Shown here piece after piece: positions 1 through 11,605 of a stretch of DNA of 64,000 nucleotides. This DNA comes from Eutreptiella sp. 'Long Island Sound 2002' (Eukaryota; Euglenozoa; Euglenophyceae; Eutreptiales; Eutreptiaceae), in contig OZ038384.1 in NCBI GenBank assembly GCA_964036045.1, forward strand, positions 31,291,771 through 31,355,770. The letters run 5' to 3'. Under the pieces are notes generated by a model, which did not search any database, was not told the DNA's origin, and was given only the letters and a program-made list of their open reading frames with translations. The position numbers and the translations under genes were made by a program. Every line of letters starts with the position of its first letter. Position 1 is the stretch's first letter.

Positions 1-83
1 ACTGCACTAATGTACATCTGAGAATCATTGAAATTCTGATCACATTGATGTATAATCTGAGTGCTGTCACTGCTGCCGTTACA
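1..83 (-). repeat. Element A 3' LTR, partial (U3 start)
   Basis: Identical over 83 bp to 9778-9860. On the minus strand it begins TGTAACGGC directly after a polypurine tract, as expected for the first bases of a 3' LTR. The rest lies outside the window. Confidence 0.93.
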
Positions 84-95
84 CTCCCCCTCTGA
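84..95 (-). other. Element A polypurine tract
   Basis: The minus strand reads CAGAGGGGGAG immediately before the LTR start TGTAAC. This is the normal plus-strand priming site of LTR retrotransposons. Confidence 0.85.
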
Positions 96-1410
96 AAACA
101 TACGCCAGTATGTCAGGCTGGGGCAAGTGAAGTGAAAGAACCGGCGACAGTGGCCAAAAACCAACTAATCTAAGGCAAAATGTGAGAAAATGAGCTGAAT
201 TGAGCAAAATTCTGCTGAGATCTGTGCTTCGCGATGGCCATCGACTTGAATGAAACGCATAGGTACCTTAGGGCACACAGAAAAAGCTTCGTTCAAGCTC
301 GAAAATTCGAAAATTGAAAGTCTGAGTGAAGAATGTACATGCATGATCAAGATCCATGATCCATGATGAAATCAGGATCTGACATTCCACTGCCAGAAAA
401 CAGAAAACGAGTGTCGCCATGTTGTCGAGCGTCCATGGAGTCCAAGATATGTGAAACTGGTCGGTGTCATTTGCAGTCATGAGACCAGATGCCAGATTAT
501 GGTACAAAATGTGACTGAATTGGGACCAAAATCAGTGAATCGCACAAGGATTGAAGACGGCGAAGTTCACAGCAAGCCAATATAGGTCCAATCCATTGTC
601 GATAGACACTGTGTGTTGTGTTGGACGGAAATCCAGTTCTCATTCATAGCCAATCCAGGTCACATCCTCATGATGATGATGAATCCCATGATGGAAATCC
701 AATCATGCAAGAGTAATGATAGCCAAGAAAACCCAGTGCGTGTACATCACACTGTCAGTATTGTCTCCAGGGCTTCATCTTTAATCCAGTATGAGCCACA
801 AGGGGTAATTGACTCATTATAGTCCCAGAATGTAAAAGCATCCAATGCTTGGTACCAGGAATTTGCCAAAATTGAGCTGATTCTGAGGGGGATTCCAACA
901 CAATCCACAGATGAACAGGGAGTCGACACAAGTAAGAACACCATCGTTGTTACTTGGTCTATATAAGCCCTTTGACAGCGGTCGATTGAAAAACAAACCA
1001 ACAGTCTCAATGTGAGAGCTGATTGAAATGAGATTCTCAGCAGATCCGTCAAACACATGAAATGCATCAGACTCAGTCATGTGCCAGAATCTCTGTAATG
1101 AGCACGGACTCAAACGAGTCCTTTCCAAGGCGAGTAGAGGGGTCCAGTCGACAGCAAAACACGAGAGTGTCGTCGTGGTTGAGGATAAAGGCCTTTCGGA
1201 ACTTCCGATGGAAATCATCTACAATGAAGCACATGATTCACATGATGACCATGATGAGAATGATGGATGGAATGACTAGGATGACCCCAGAATGTCCCAT
1301 CATCTGTTCATGGAACCACATAGACGATGCGTCAGGACTGTTTTGTCCCCATGCCAAGGGTATATGTAAACCGTAAACCCTTTCGAAAGTTTCGGCCACT
1401 CAAATTCTGA
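96..1410. other. Element A 3' non-coding region
   Basis: About 1.3 kb between the end of the chromodomain ORF and the PPT. Open frames here are short and unrecognisable. There is a weak ATGATGA-type simple repeat around 670-690 and 1230-1265. I see no gene. Confidence 0.6.
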
Positions 1411-2205
1411 TCAGATCTTGTCTCGAATGGATTCTGCCACAATGGGAGCTTCTTCTTGTGCTTGTAAGTCTTCCTTGGTGACACAATCCTTGATCAGCGA
1501 GAGCTCACGGTCAATCTCAGGGTGTTTCTTCAGGAACTTGATGAAAGTGTCCGTATACGCATGGATAAAGCTTGAAGCAGGCTCCCATTTGTCTTCTTCC
1601 GGACCGAATCCTTTCCATCTGCACAGAAAGTACCACTTGTTCCGAGCATTTTTCTTGTAATCAAGGATCTTTTCCAACTCCAAACTGCTGGTGACCATCT
1701 TCCTGTCGCTCAGGTACTTCGAAGTCCAATAGAGAGACTTGAACCTTCCTTTGGGGCAGGGTACTTCGGCCTTCAAACGGTCTCCATGTACTTCTTGATG
1801 CCTGCCTGGCTCAATTTCAATGTTGAATGTAGTCTCACTTAGTTGACCACTGACTGGGAATGGGCCATCCCACGAAGGTAACAATTTGTTGTCGTCCTTC
1901 AGGGTTTCGTCTGACTTACGAAACCAAACTTGCTGGCCTTTCTCGAAGGGTTTTCCTTGCGTTCTCGACTTATTTTTGAAATTCAACCAATCTGCTTCAC
2001 TCTCCACTTTGGCTTGGATCCACTTGGACTCTAAATCCTTGATCCTCTCAAACCATTGTGAGGCGTCGTAGCACTGCCTTGGATGATACATCACTGGTCC
2101 TGGACCCATCTTCTCACGACCAAAAACAAGCTCATTCGACTTAATCCAGTGTAATTCTTGGTCCGGTGGTATCTCCTCAAGACACAGTAAATTGTCTCCA
2201 ACCAA
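1411..2205 (-). pseudogene. pol: Element A integrase C-terminus with chromodomain (frameshifted end of pol)
   Basis: This 264-codon frame continues the integrase left off by the upstream pol frame, which it overlaps by about 115 bp in a different phase. The first part resembles the integrase C-terminal region: a basic segment, then a GPF-containing SH3-like fold near residues 120-145. Residues about 195-245 form a chromodomain, with an EKIL start, aromatic WYFLCRWKG and DKWEPASSF. Chromodomains of this kind direct integration to chromatin in chromoviruses. The phase change relative to 2091-6311 is probably a mutation, because C and D keep integrase and chromodomain in one frame. Confidence 0.85.
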
Positions 2206-5200
2206 TTGTAGTCTTTTTCAGTCGCCAGGAATTTTCTCAGAATGTTGATAAGAATTCTTCCATCGCGTTCAGCAGGGACAGCTCGATGGTCGTAGACTCG
2301 GGAACGAAGATGATGAACTCCCAATAGAGCACACATGTTCTCCCACCAAGTCCCAATAAACTCCTTCCCACTGTCCGTCAGAATTTCACTGAGAACATCC
2401 CAGTTACTCATCCACTGACTTGCAGTCCACTTGGCAGCCATTTCAGAGTTGAGATGCTTCGTGTTGCAAGGGAGGACTTGGATGTAGCCACTGTGGCGGT
2501 CTTGAATTAACAAAATCCCATCGATTGGCTTCCTCGTGTAGAGACATTCCTCTTGGATTTGTCCCAACTCGAAGACATCCGCCGTCACCTTGTCGAACAA
2601 CCTCTCAGGAATTGGTAATCCCTTCAGTAGTCCTTCTGCCTTTTGATTCCTGGGGATGGTCGCCTGACATTGCTTGCATCCTTTGGCAACTCGTTCACAG
2701 GCACTCTTGAGGTCCCGTGTGTACACTCTGTGTCGTAGCTCGTGCTCCAGAACACGAGAATGTGTGTGGGCTGTCTCATTCCGATGCCAATGTTTGACAT
2801 ATTGGTCAATTAGACAATCAGGAACACAAACCCTTCCTTGCCAAAATAACTTGTCGCCTTGGATTTTGAAATCAGACGTCTCTTCAGAGTCGTAAGGCTT
2901 GTCCCCTTTCAACTTGTGGTATACAGACCCAAAGAACTTGTCCTCCTTGTACATCTTCGTCCAATCCACATAGAGGAAGGAAGTTTCCTTGTCCTTTTGT
3001 TGTGGAGGGAGCGTGGATTTTGCCTTGGATCTTGTCACTGGAAACACATTAAGGAGTGGCAGCGCCGACTCAGAGTCAGAGTTAACTCCTGCAGTCTGAT
3101 CTGCCTTGGTAATCTCCTTGCATCTGACCAATTCCACCTTCATCCGATTTTTAATCGAACATTGGAGACAATGTTTCTTGAGCAGTGCTTGTTCCTCCTT
3201 GTCAAACTCGATCACTTCGGCTTTATCCGTCGGTGTCCCATGAAAACTCACTTCAGAGTAAGCCTCTGAGGCTCGGTAGGCCCAGCGACTCAGGGCGTCC
3301 GCCACTGTATTGTAGCGACCCGGAATGTAAGTCACATGGAGGTCAAATCTGCTGAGAGTTTCATGCCAACGGCCTCTCCTCCCAGCTGGTCCACCAGGGG
3401 TATCCACATTATCTGTCCTCCAGCTCTCCAGTGACTTGTGGTCAGTCAGTACCTCAACGCGATGGCCCAAGATCCAACCTTCATAACGCCGTAAGGCACA
3501 AAGGATTGCGTAGGCTTCTTGTTCCCTTGGACTCCAGTTTTGCTGTCTTGTTGTAAGCTTGCGAGACCAGAAAGCCAGAGGATGATGGTGACCTTCGTCA
3601 TCGACTTGTTCGATCGTAGCACCGATGGCGTAACGACTGGCGTCTGTACGAATATAAAAAGGTCTTCCATCTAACCACGGAGTCTTTAATGTAACCACAT
3701 TTGCCAGTGCTTCCTTGAGACCAGTAAAGGCCTCTTCACATTCTGGCGTCCACTTGAGCTTGACTTGAGATCCCTTCTTTCCTTCTATTTTGCCAACCTT
3801 CAGTAACTCTGTCAATGGACCAGAGAACGTGGCATAGAGAGGAAGGAACTCGTGGTAATAATTGCAGCAGCCTAAAAAGGCACGAAGCTGCGTGATGGTT
3901 TTAGGCCTTTCCCAGAGCTGCAGGGCAGCCATTTTTCCTGGGGCCGGTCTTCTTGTCCCATCTTCCAAGACAGAGCCACAAAATTCCACACTCTGGAGGA
4001 ACATTTTGCCCTTCTTGGGTCCACACACGAGCTTCTCTTGTCGAAGGACTTCGAGGCCTTTTCGGACTTGTTCTTCGTGCAACTTCAGGCACTCATCAAA
4101 GTTTTTTTCCAACGGCGTGGCAATCAGAAGGTCGTCAATGTAGATGCTGCAGAATTCTTGTAAATCCAGAGACTTGTGCTTCTGAAATAAAATAGTCTCC
4201 ATAATCTTCTGGAACATCGACGGCGCATTCTTCAGACCCATCGGCAGTACAGTCCACTGGACAGTGCCACAGGGCGTGCACATTGCCGTCAAATGGCTAT
4301 CCTTATTTGGAAGTGGCATTTGGTGAAAGCCATGGCGCAAATCCAACACAGTAAAGAGCTTACCTTTGGCTCTCGCGGCGATCTCCTTCTCGATTAAGGG
4401 AGGAGGATGCGCGTCTGGTACCGTGGCGGCATTCAGGGCTCTGTAATCCACCACTAGACGCCAAGCATCTATGCTGGATTGGTCAGCAGGTGGGGGTTTT
4501 GGCACAGTAAATGGTGCTGAACACCACTCAGAACTCATGCAGCCCTCCAACCAACCGAACTCATAGAGATTGCGCTCAATAATCTTTCGCAGGGCATCTG
4601 CTTTGGTGCCGTGTAGATAGAATGGACGTTGTTTGTGCACTCTTGAGCCTTGGATTATCTCAATATTGGCTTCCCCATTTTCACATCGAATTCGGGGGTT
4701 TTTCCACAACTTCCCAATCAGCACGTCATCTTTATAATCTTCGGACACTGCGTCCCTTCTTGCAGATATCTTGTCTCCGTCGACCTGATTCCCACATTTA
4801 ATCACCGACATTATGTCCACCAATTTGCGAATTGTTGGTCGTGGTCTCATATTCTTGGCCACTTCATTCCAAACTTCTTCGTCGCATTGTTGGCGGATGA
4901 AGCTCACCTGAGCTCGCTCCTCCATGGGATCCCACCAATGAAGAGGGTCCACGAATGTCTTGAAGGGATGGTCGGACGAATTCAACTGCATTCCTGTCAA
5001 TTCAGGCGAGATTCCCGGAGATTTGTCATCATTCTTGCTTGAAATCTTGACATTTTTGGTTTGATTCTTGTCTGATGGGAACGAATTGTAATGGATGGAG
5101 GCGTTCTCTTGAGGGACGCCGATTGTCCTTCCCTCCTTCTGCGACGTTACGTCGCGATTCCGCTCTCGATCGTCTTCATCCTCCTCAATTTTGTCGATTC

Positions 5201-6311
5201 TTGAGGAATTTGAGATGACCTCTTCTGTTCCCATTTCACTGTCATCTTGCCAATAATCTCCCAGATTCCCGTCCTCTAAGCACGCCAACGTGCTCCACGA
5301 ACGCTGTGGCAAAGGTTTGCCATTGTCTTCGCAATACAGCTTCACTCCCTTGTGAGGTAGCTCGACAATGTCGATTGAAATGTCCATAATGTCCTTGAAC
5401 CAAGATTGTTTTGGCCAATTGGGGACAATTAAAATCGCCTTTGCGGCGGATTGCTTCAGCTTCTGCACCACACGAGGAAAAACGTCGAAGGGCGGATTGA
5501 TCCAAAGAGGTTCAGACCAGTCCTCACTCCAGGCATCGTCGTAGAACTTCGGAAATCTTTTATTCTTTTTTTTTTCAAAAGCATCAACTTGCGGACGAAA
5601 ATTGTGGTTCCTTTCGAAATTATGCACCAGAATGTCCCGCCATTTGTCGACTACACGATAGCAAACTGACTTCCACTTCTTGCAGTGCAATGATTCCACC
5701 TTTACTCCGTCGAATTCTTCTTGATTCCCTGTCCATTCCTGCCCATCTTGCTGAATATGCAGCTTATTTCGCTCCTTGAATTGATGTATACTCTTGGTAT
5801 ATGGGTGCAGATAATACAGGTCAGACGGGTCGCTGGTCGACGGATCTTGGAGGAAGCATGTCCTGTGTCCCATGGGCGACACACGGTGAGCGTGAAGCCA
5901 TGGTTGACCCAAGAATAAATCATACTTTATGCTGGCTTCATAGAATTTTCCAGCAAACCACTCCTCCGTGACCGTCTCTTCCACGCTCCACACAGATTGT
6001 TTCACCAATCTGAACGCCAATTCTGCCTCTGTGGCGCCACCGTCAAGGCGATGTCCGCTCACTCCCTCCAGCTGGACAGGTGTCGAGGACATCTTCGCCT
6101 CGTCCTCCTGCAGAAGGCCTTTCCTCACCAGACTGACCTCTGAACCATTGTCAATCAGACATTTGGCAAGTTTAACCTTACCATCTCTCGTTGTGACCTG
6201 GATCCAGCAGACAAACTGGCGCTGCTTGCCTCGCCGGACAGCGCTGAGGACCCAGGCAGGGTACAGGAGGCCGGGCGAACGCGCCAGCCGGTCCCAGCAG
6301 CGTCCATCCAC
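2091..6311 (-). pseudogene. pol: Element A Pol: protease, MTase-like region, RT, RNase H, integrase
   Basis: A 1406-codon frame. The aspartic protease site near residue 53 reads LIDNGSEVSLV (DNG at 6145-6153) instead of the usual DTG/DSG. Residues about 225-330 hold a methyltransferase-like segment with VDAF, then INPPF (codons at 5487-5498) and AILIVPNWP. RT spans roughly residues 600-790, with VVDYRALN, FTVLDLRHGFHQMPL and catalytic YIDD (4131-4142). RNase H follows with RTDAS and LTDHKSLE. The integrase has an HHCC zinc region (HTHSRVLEHE then CKQC), D in LTDSGKEF near 2370, and E in PAERDGR near 2270. The frame then degenerates and the C-terminus continues in another phase at 1411-2205. 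Upstream, the same frame leads to gag across two stops (6477-6479 and about 6387-6389). Confidence 0.9.
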
Positions 6312-6476
6312 CGCCCCAACTACCCTGATGGGCTTTGTCTCCTGCCACTCAACCCCAGTGTTGGGAATTGGGTCAAGTTGGCTTCCCTATTGCCATTCTT
6401 CTTCGACGTTCGGCTGCACGTCCTGTACTTGTCCTTCATCGACCCATTCTTCTCCTGCTTCAACGGCATTGACTCC

Positions 6477-8322
6477 TTATCCACGTCCACGACCACCAAA
6501 TGATTTTCCACCACCACCTTTCTTACCTCCTTGGCCTTTGCTGTTGGAGGTGTTAGAGTTTGGGTTGGATTCGTTGGATCTGCCCTTGCCTCGACCTCCA
6601 GTATCCTTGTTGTTGCCGAAGGTCTTGTTTGCTGGCGTCTCCGTATACAGGGAGTTGCCATTCACCTTGGAATCATCTTGATTCCCGGACTTTCCTTGTC
6701 CCTTTCCACTCTTTTCGCCAGATTTTCCACCAGATTTTCCACCAGCATCGGTCCATCCTGAGCCACTTGGATCTCCGCCTTGCTGCGAGTAATCTTTTGG
6801 TGTCCAGTCTCTGTTCTTCCCTTTGGACTGCCCTTTACCCTTTCCCCTTCCATGTTGGTCAGCACCTCGTGCTCCACCATGTTGGGGATTTTTGAGAGAA
6901 TTTCCCTTTCCATCCATTTTGAACTGAATTGTCTTGAGATCTGAGGGCGTCCACCTGTGATCTGCGGTCGTGTGAGTCGCCGCTCGACCTTCCTCTCCAA
7001 GGGCAATGCACACAGAGCATCCCTTCTCACCAACGGCACTGACCTTGCCTCCGAAGCCTTGTGCATCCTGTGACTTCTGGCGTTCTAAGTTTGCATACTT
7101 TTCAAGTTGGTCCCAGATCTGCTCGACTCCATACGAGAAGATCCACGGCCGCACCTTCAAAACTGTCCCCTTATACTTCACTTTTCCATCCACCATGCTA
7201 CAGAAAAACTCCGACTGTTCAGAATCATGGAAACCAACTCTCCATCTGCCCTCACGAATGATGATGTCTTTCAATCCAGTAGCACTGATAGAGTGTAGCA
7301 ACTCACGAACTGCCATTCTTCCCATAGTCTCCGGCAATCCTTGGACTTCAACCCAGTTGCCCAGGACTTTTTTGTCCGCCTGAGAGTCTCTGATCTTCTG
7401 CTTGGTCTCCGGCGTGAGCTTGCTCAGGAGGATCTTCTTCATCTCGCCTTCAGATAGTTCTTCTCCCGAGTTCTCCGCCTCTTGCACCAAAAACTCCCAA
7501 TCTTGCCTTGCTATTTGGATCTCTTCAACAAACAATTTCTTGATCGCCCTGAAGTTTTGGAGACGGTTCCTGTAATGATCTTCAGGAAGTCGAGAGCCTT
7601 TCTTCTTGAGACTTCGATACAACTCTTCATAAGTCAGAGGATCTCCTTGATTCTGCCTTTCCACATAAAGATTGTATGTACTTTCCCTGAGTTTGCCAGT
7701 CAAACAGTCCATCAACCCGAGAATCCAGAGTTCCTTGTCCAGTTTCTCCGTCTGCAGCCAAACCATGAACTGCCTCTCGAAGGATGCCCAGTAATTTGGG
7801 TGCCCTGAGAACTTCGGCTGCTTCATCACTGAACCCCTTAGCCTCATGTGCAACGGATTGAGCAGGTGGTTCAGGTTGAAACCTGTGGATGTGCCAACCG
7901 GATTGACGAACACTGGGTTGACGGCGGCACCTCCCATTCCCTGTGCTTGCGCAATTGCGGCCGCCAACAACGCCTGGTCCACAGTACGCTGCACGAAGGG
8001 CGTTGGTTGTGCTTGATGCAGCCTCATCTCCTTCAATTTCTTCTGCTTTTCCTTCGTTTTGGCCTCATTTTCCTTCTTTTCCTTGTCCTTCTTCTTCAAG
8101 GCCATTGATCTCTCCTTCACGGTGGTCCTTGCTTCTCCATCAATATCAGCAACAGTACCAACAGACAGTACAGACCTCTCCGACGAAGATTCTCCTCCTT
8201 CAGTACCCAGATTGAACCCAATAGGACTTGTAAATCCAGTAGGGGGGATACCACAAATTCCAGTAAAAGCTGGGTGTGAACCAGTAATAGCTGGGGGTGC
8301 TGGAGAATGTGGAACGCCCTAA
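6477..8322 (-). pseudogene. gag: Element A Gag, capsid and nucleocapsid part
   Basis: The frame is open from just after a TAG at 8319-8321 down to TAA at 6477-6479. It starts with a lysine-rich charged helix (KKKDKEKKENEAK), then a capsid-like segment with QPKFSGHPNYWASFERQF, then a possible zinc site CSVC followed by two histidines (CX2CX11HX4H). It ends in a long Gly/Lys/Ser-rich tail typical of RNA-binding nucleocapsid. No canonical CCHC knuckle is present. It is in the same phase as pol, which suggests that gag and pol were originally joined by stop readthrough. Confidence 0.75.
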
Positions 8323-8469
8323 GGCGTGGATGCAGGTGCAGCTGAGGAGGTAGGTGCTGGGTGACTTACCATTGTAGGCGCTGGTCCAGTGAGCCCAGTA
8401 GTGCTCAGATTTTGTACCAGATTGGTCAACTTCTCCTGCTTCTGCTCCATCCCCTTCCACTTGCTGTCG

Positions 8470-9561
8470 TCATCCCTCTTTTTTTCCCTTGGCGGCCTTC
8501 TGAAGCTCCTTCACCCTGTCTTCCAGCGACGAAATCTGGCGTCGACAGGAGCAGTCCTTGGCACACTCGCCACAGGAAGGGCATCTCGTAATTTTTCCTT
8601 TGCTTCTTACTTCATCAACCCAGCTGTCAACACTGGAGTTGGAGTTGGGAAGCTTGGACAATTGCTCCCCCGAGAGGTGAGAATGTGTCGAATCACACCT
8701 CATTCCGTCGACCTCTTCGTCGTTTGGACCCCAGGCGCCCGACGGACCAGCGTGCTGACGCACATTCTGGCGTCTCTCCTCGGCAATGATGGCCATCTGC
8801 ACCATCACGGCAGCCTGGTGGTCGAACTGGTCCATCAGCTCTTCCCAGTCCTCTTGTTCCTGCAATGTGGCCTCAAATCTCAACCGGCCGCTGTCCCTGA
8901 TGAACTGGCACGACGCCCTGAACCAGTCCCTCAGGCGGCCTCGATAGCTCGCCTCTGCCAGTAGCCAATTCTGGCGGTTCAGGAACTCCTGATTCCAGAT
9001 TTCCTGGATGTGGTTTTCCCAGTAATCACCACTAATTCCAGGTGCAGACTGCTCTCCTTCGCTGCTGCTGTCTTCAGGATCAGGCAAAGCGTGAGAGCTG
9101 GAACCAGATTCACTCGAGGAGGGAGATTCTCGACCGGGTTTCAGGTTGGGTGGGGCGTTCACACAACAATCAGCACAAGTATGAACTCCAGGCCAATGTC
9201 TATGGCCACAGTAAGGACACTCAGAAGGGTGATCTTCGGTTCGCTGGGGAGATGCCACGAATGTAACCTCAGTAGGAACACGCAGTGACTCAGAACGAGT
9301 AATAGCCCCGCTGAAGTCCGATGATCTCAGGGTGTCCTTGGAGATTCCAGAAGCAGAGTCATGATTTCCTCTGCTACCATGTAACCGCTGCATAGTGGCG
9401 GATCTTTCTTGTAATTGCGAAGCCTGTAGCCTTGATGCCCCAGGGGTCGTAACGCCCGACACTGCCCCTAATATCTCCGAACCCACATGAACCTCTTCAG
9501 ACCCATATCCAGCCTCTGGGAGCGACATATGTGAAGCACTTGTAAGTCCAGTGAACTCCAT
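8470..9561 (-). pseudogene. gag: Element A Gag N-terminal part, starting inside the LTR
   Basis: A 363-codon frame whose first ATG (9561) lies in the 5' LTR, 181 bp upstream of the LTR end. The frame reads through the primer-binding site as G-S-R-G. It encodes two cysteine clusters, CPYCGHRHWPGVHTCADC and CPSCGECAKDCSC. An acidic/serine-rich stretch separates them, and a predicted coiled coil (SLEDRVKELQKAAKGKK) follows. It ends at a TGA after a run of seven A (minus strand, T run near 8479-8486). The coiled coil continues in another frame, so a frameshift separates it from the capsid ORF. The function of the Cys clusters is unknown. Confidence 0.65.
9368..9379 (-). promoter_or_regulatory. 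Element A primer-binding site (initiator tRNA-Met)
   Basis: The minus strand reads TGGTAGCAGAGG directly after the LTR end. This matches the complement of the 3' end of eukaryotic initiator tRNA-Met, the usual minus-strand primer of many Ty1 and Ty3 type elements. Confidence 0.9.
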
Positions 9562-9860
9562 GGTGGAATATGAACAGTCAGAAAACCCGGTCTACAAAAA
9601 TGGAGCAGACATAGAATCTCAATTCGCATTCATCGCACATAATGACTCGACGTGAAATCATTCGAAATAATTTAAAAAAATCCGATTGGGAAATCACGAA
9701 AGACAAATGCGACTCGACGCGCGCTCACAGGCGACATCTGGCGGCGAAGGGAAAACATGAAAACAAGCGGAAAATTTACTGCACTAATGTACATCTGAGA
9801 ATCATTGAAATTCTGATCACATTGATGTATAATCTGAGTGCTGTCACTGCTGCCGTTACA
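9380..9860 (-). repeat. Element A 5' LTR
   Basis: 481 bp bounded by TGTAAC...GTTACA inverted ends, lying between the PBS at 9368-9379 and foreign GC-rich DNA at 9861. Its outer 83 bp repeat at 1-83. It contains the ATG that opens the gag frame. Confidence 0.9.
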
Positions 9861-9865
9861 CCCTC

Positions 9866-11605
9866 ATGTACATCCTCCGCGACGTGCTCGCGGAAAGCGA
9901 GCACCGAGAGCCTGACGCGGATGTGGCGTGGCCCGAGCCCCTGCGCCCCCGACCCCACGCGCCGACGCCGGTGTGGTTGGTGACCACGGACGACCAATGC
10001 ACCCGAGCGGCGGAGCAAGCGCAGCTCCAGACCGAGTGGGTGGTAGTACAGGTGGGGGCAGGCCAGCCCAGGTCCCGTGGACTCCCCCGCGGCACCGCCC
10101 TGCTGGTAGCTACAGAAGTGCCGCACGACCCACACATGGCAGTGCACGCGTCGGAGGACCAGCATGAGGGCACGGGACACTTGGTCGTCAACCAGCGCGG
10201 AGGCCCGGCGTGGCTCAGGAAACATGTGACGGCAGTCCGGTCCTGGGCAAGCACGATCGCTGGGGCACAGATCCGACTGCAGGACCGCCCGGCGGTCCGC
10301 CCCGGCGACATCAGGGCGCTGAGCGTGGACCAACTGACCCCTAGCAACCCCGACATCCGGTGGCACTCCGCCAACCTCAACGCAGGGTGGCTCGGCCCCA
10401 CGGGATACTACTTGATCCCGGAGCCCTGGGGCCACACCTCCTCTGATGCGTCGGGGTGCGGACCCTGCAAACACGCCACCAGCGTCGCTCTCGCCGCCGA
10501 CCTCACCCGCACGTGGGCGGTGGCCATCTCGGGCACGGTGCCCGACAGTGAAGGGCCGGCCGCCTCCCTCACCCTGCAATACGGCGCCCACCAGCCATGG
10601 GTCCATACGGTGGACGCCGAAGTCATCCTCCACCTCCTGCGACACGCGGATCGCGAGCGGACCACGGGGGTCCCCGCGGGCGCGGCGAAGGTAGTCAACC
10701 AGATACCCCTACGGTGGCTCCAGGACGGCCTGCGCGCGCGAGGACAACACGCCGGGCACCCGCTCTGGTATGTCCGAGCCACCTCACACCACAGCGACGC
10801 CCTACTGCACAAGGCGGACTGGGCGGCGTCCCAGGACACCGTCCTGCAGAACACGCCCTCCGGCCCTAGCCACGCCCAACTCATTGTCGCCGGTCATGAC
10901 GGCCACCTCGACCTACGGCCCCCCGTGATGCGGACGCTCAGCGAGATCACGCAGCGAGCACAGACGGACCATGCGCTGACGCACCGAGGACACAGACCTC
11001 TGGGCGCGACCCACGCCACAGCCTACGTCCATGCCCGGGACCTCACCGCAACGGCCACCAACCACCGGGCGCTGCGGGCCAGAGACGGCCACACGCCGGT
11101 GCAAGACAGGCTCCGCGTCCCTAAGGAGCGGCTCTCTGGCGTCGCCGTCCTCCAACAACCGTGCCTCCTATGCGGCGGCCCGTAGGAGACCCCGGTGCAC
11201 ATGCACGTGGGGTGCGCCCACTCGCGGCTTCTCTGGCCCGACTACCGCCAGGCGGTGCACGAGGCGGCCCGCCACCTCCCACCCGGGGACAAAGCCCTGT
11301 GGGTGGCCTCGTGGCAGTCCGCGGGCGCCGCATGGACGGAAGTCTTCTGCTCTGGGCTGGTGCCCGAGGAGGCAGAGGCGCAGCTCCGCGCCATAGCCCG
11401 CTACAAACTGCAAGGAGGGACCTCCGTGGACGATTTCCTCGACCACATGCTCCGGCTAGGAGATTTCGCGTGGGAGCTTCGCAACCACCGGCTGGAGCAA
11501 CTCCTCCGCAAGCCCCTAAGCGCGGCGGCCCGGGTACACCAATGGCTCACGGCAGCAGAGGGCGACTGCCCCCCCCCCCCCCGCGCCCTGGCAAGGACTT
11601 CGTAG
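9866..11605 (+). pseudogene. RNase H-like and zinc-cluster C-terminus of a LINE-type Pol, one internal TAG
   Basis: One reading frame of about 580 codons, broken only by TAG at 11183-11185. Around 10600-10830 it reads TVDAEVILHLL and, later, WYVRATSHHSDALLHKADWA. This resembles the second half of the RNase H fold, where an H...AD motif carries the last catalytic acid. At 11161-11235 CLLCGG is followed across the stop by ETPVHMHVGCAHSRLLW, the Cys/His cluster found at the end of LINE reverse transcriptases. The cluster spans the stop, so the stop is either disabling or read through. The frame then runs on through a charged segment to a C-run near 11571-11583. The start at 9866 is not authentic, because the frame probably continues upstream past element A. 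Confidence 0.6.

Larger units (their letters stand above)
1..9860 (-). mobile_element. Element A: degenerate Ty3/gypsy chromodomain LTR retrotransposon
   Basis: The order on the minus strand is LTR (9380-9860), PBS, gag, protease, methyltransferase-like region, RT, RNase H, integrase, chromodomain, 3' non-coding region, PPT and start of the 3' LTR (1-83). Positions 1-83 are identical to 9778-9860, so the window opens inside the downstream LTR and about 400 bp of it lies to the left. The coding frame is broken by a frameshift near 8480, stops near 8320, 6478 and 6389, and a frameshift near 2200, so this copy looks inactive. It abuts GC-rich element sequence at 9861. That sequence starts in the middle of a coding region, so A probably inserted into it. 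The target duplication cannot be checked because the left flank is missing. Confidence 0.93.

Noticed and set aside
8470-8490. Programmed -1 frameshift at the A7 run in element A gag
   Set aside because: Continuing the coiled coil needs a +1 (or -2) shift, not -1. A simple indel in a degenerate element is more likely.
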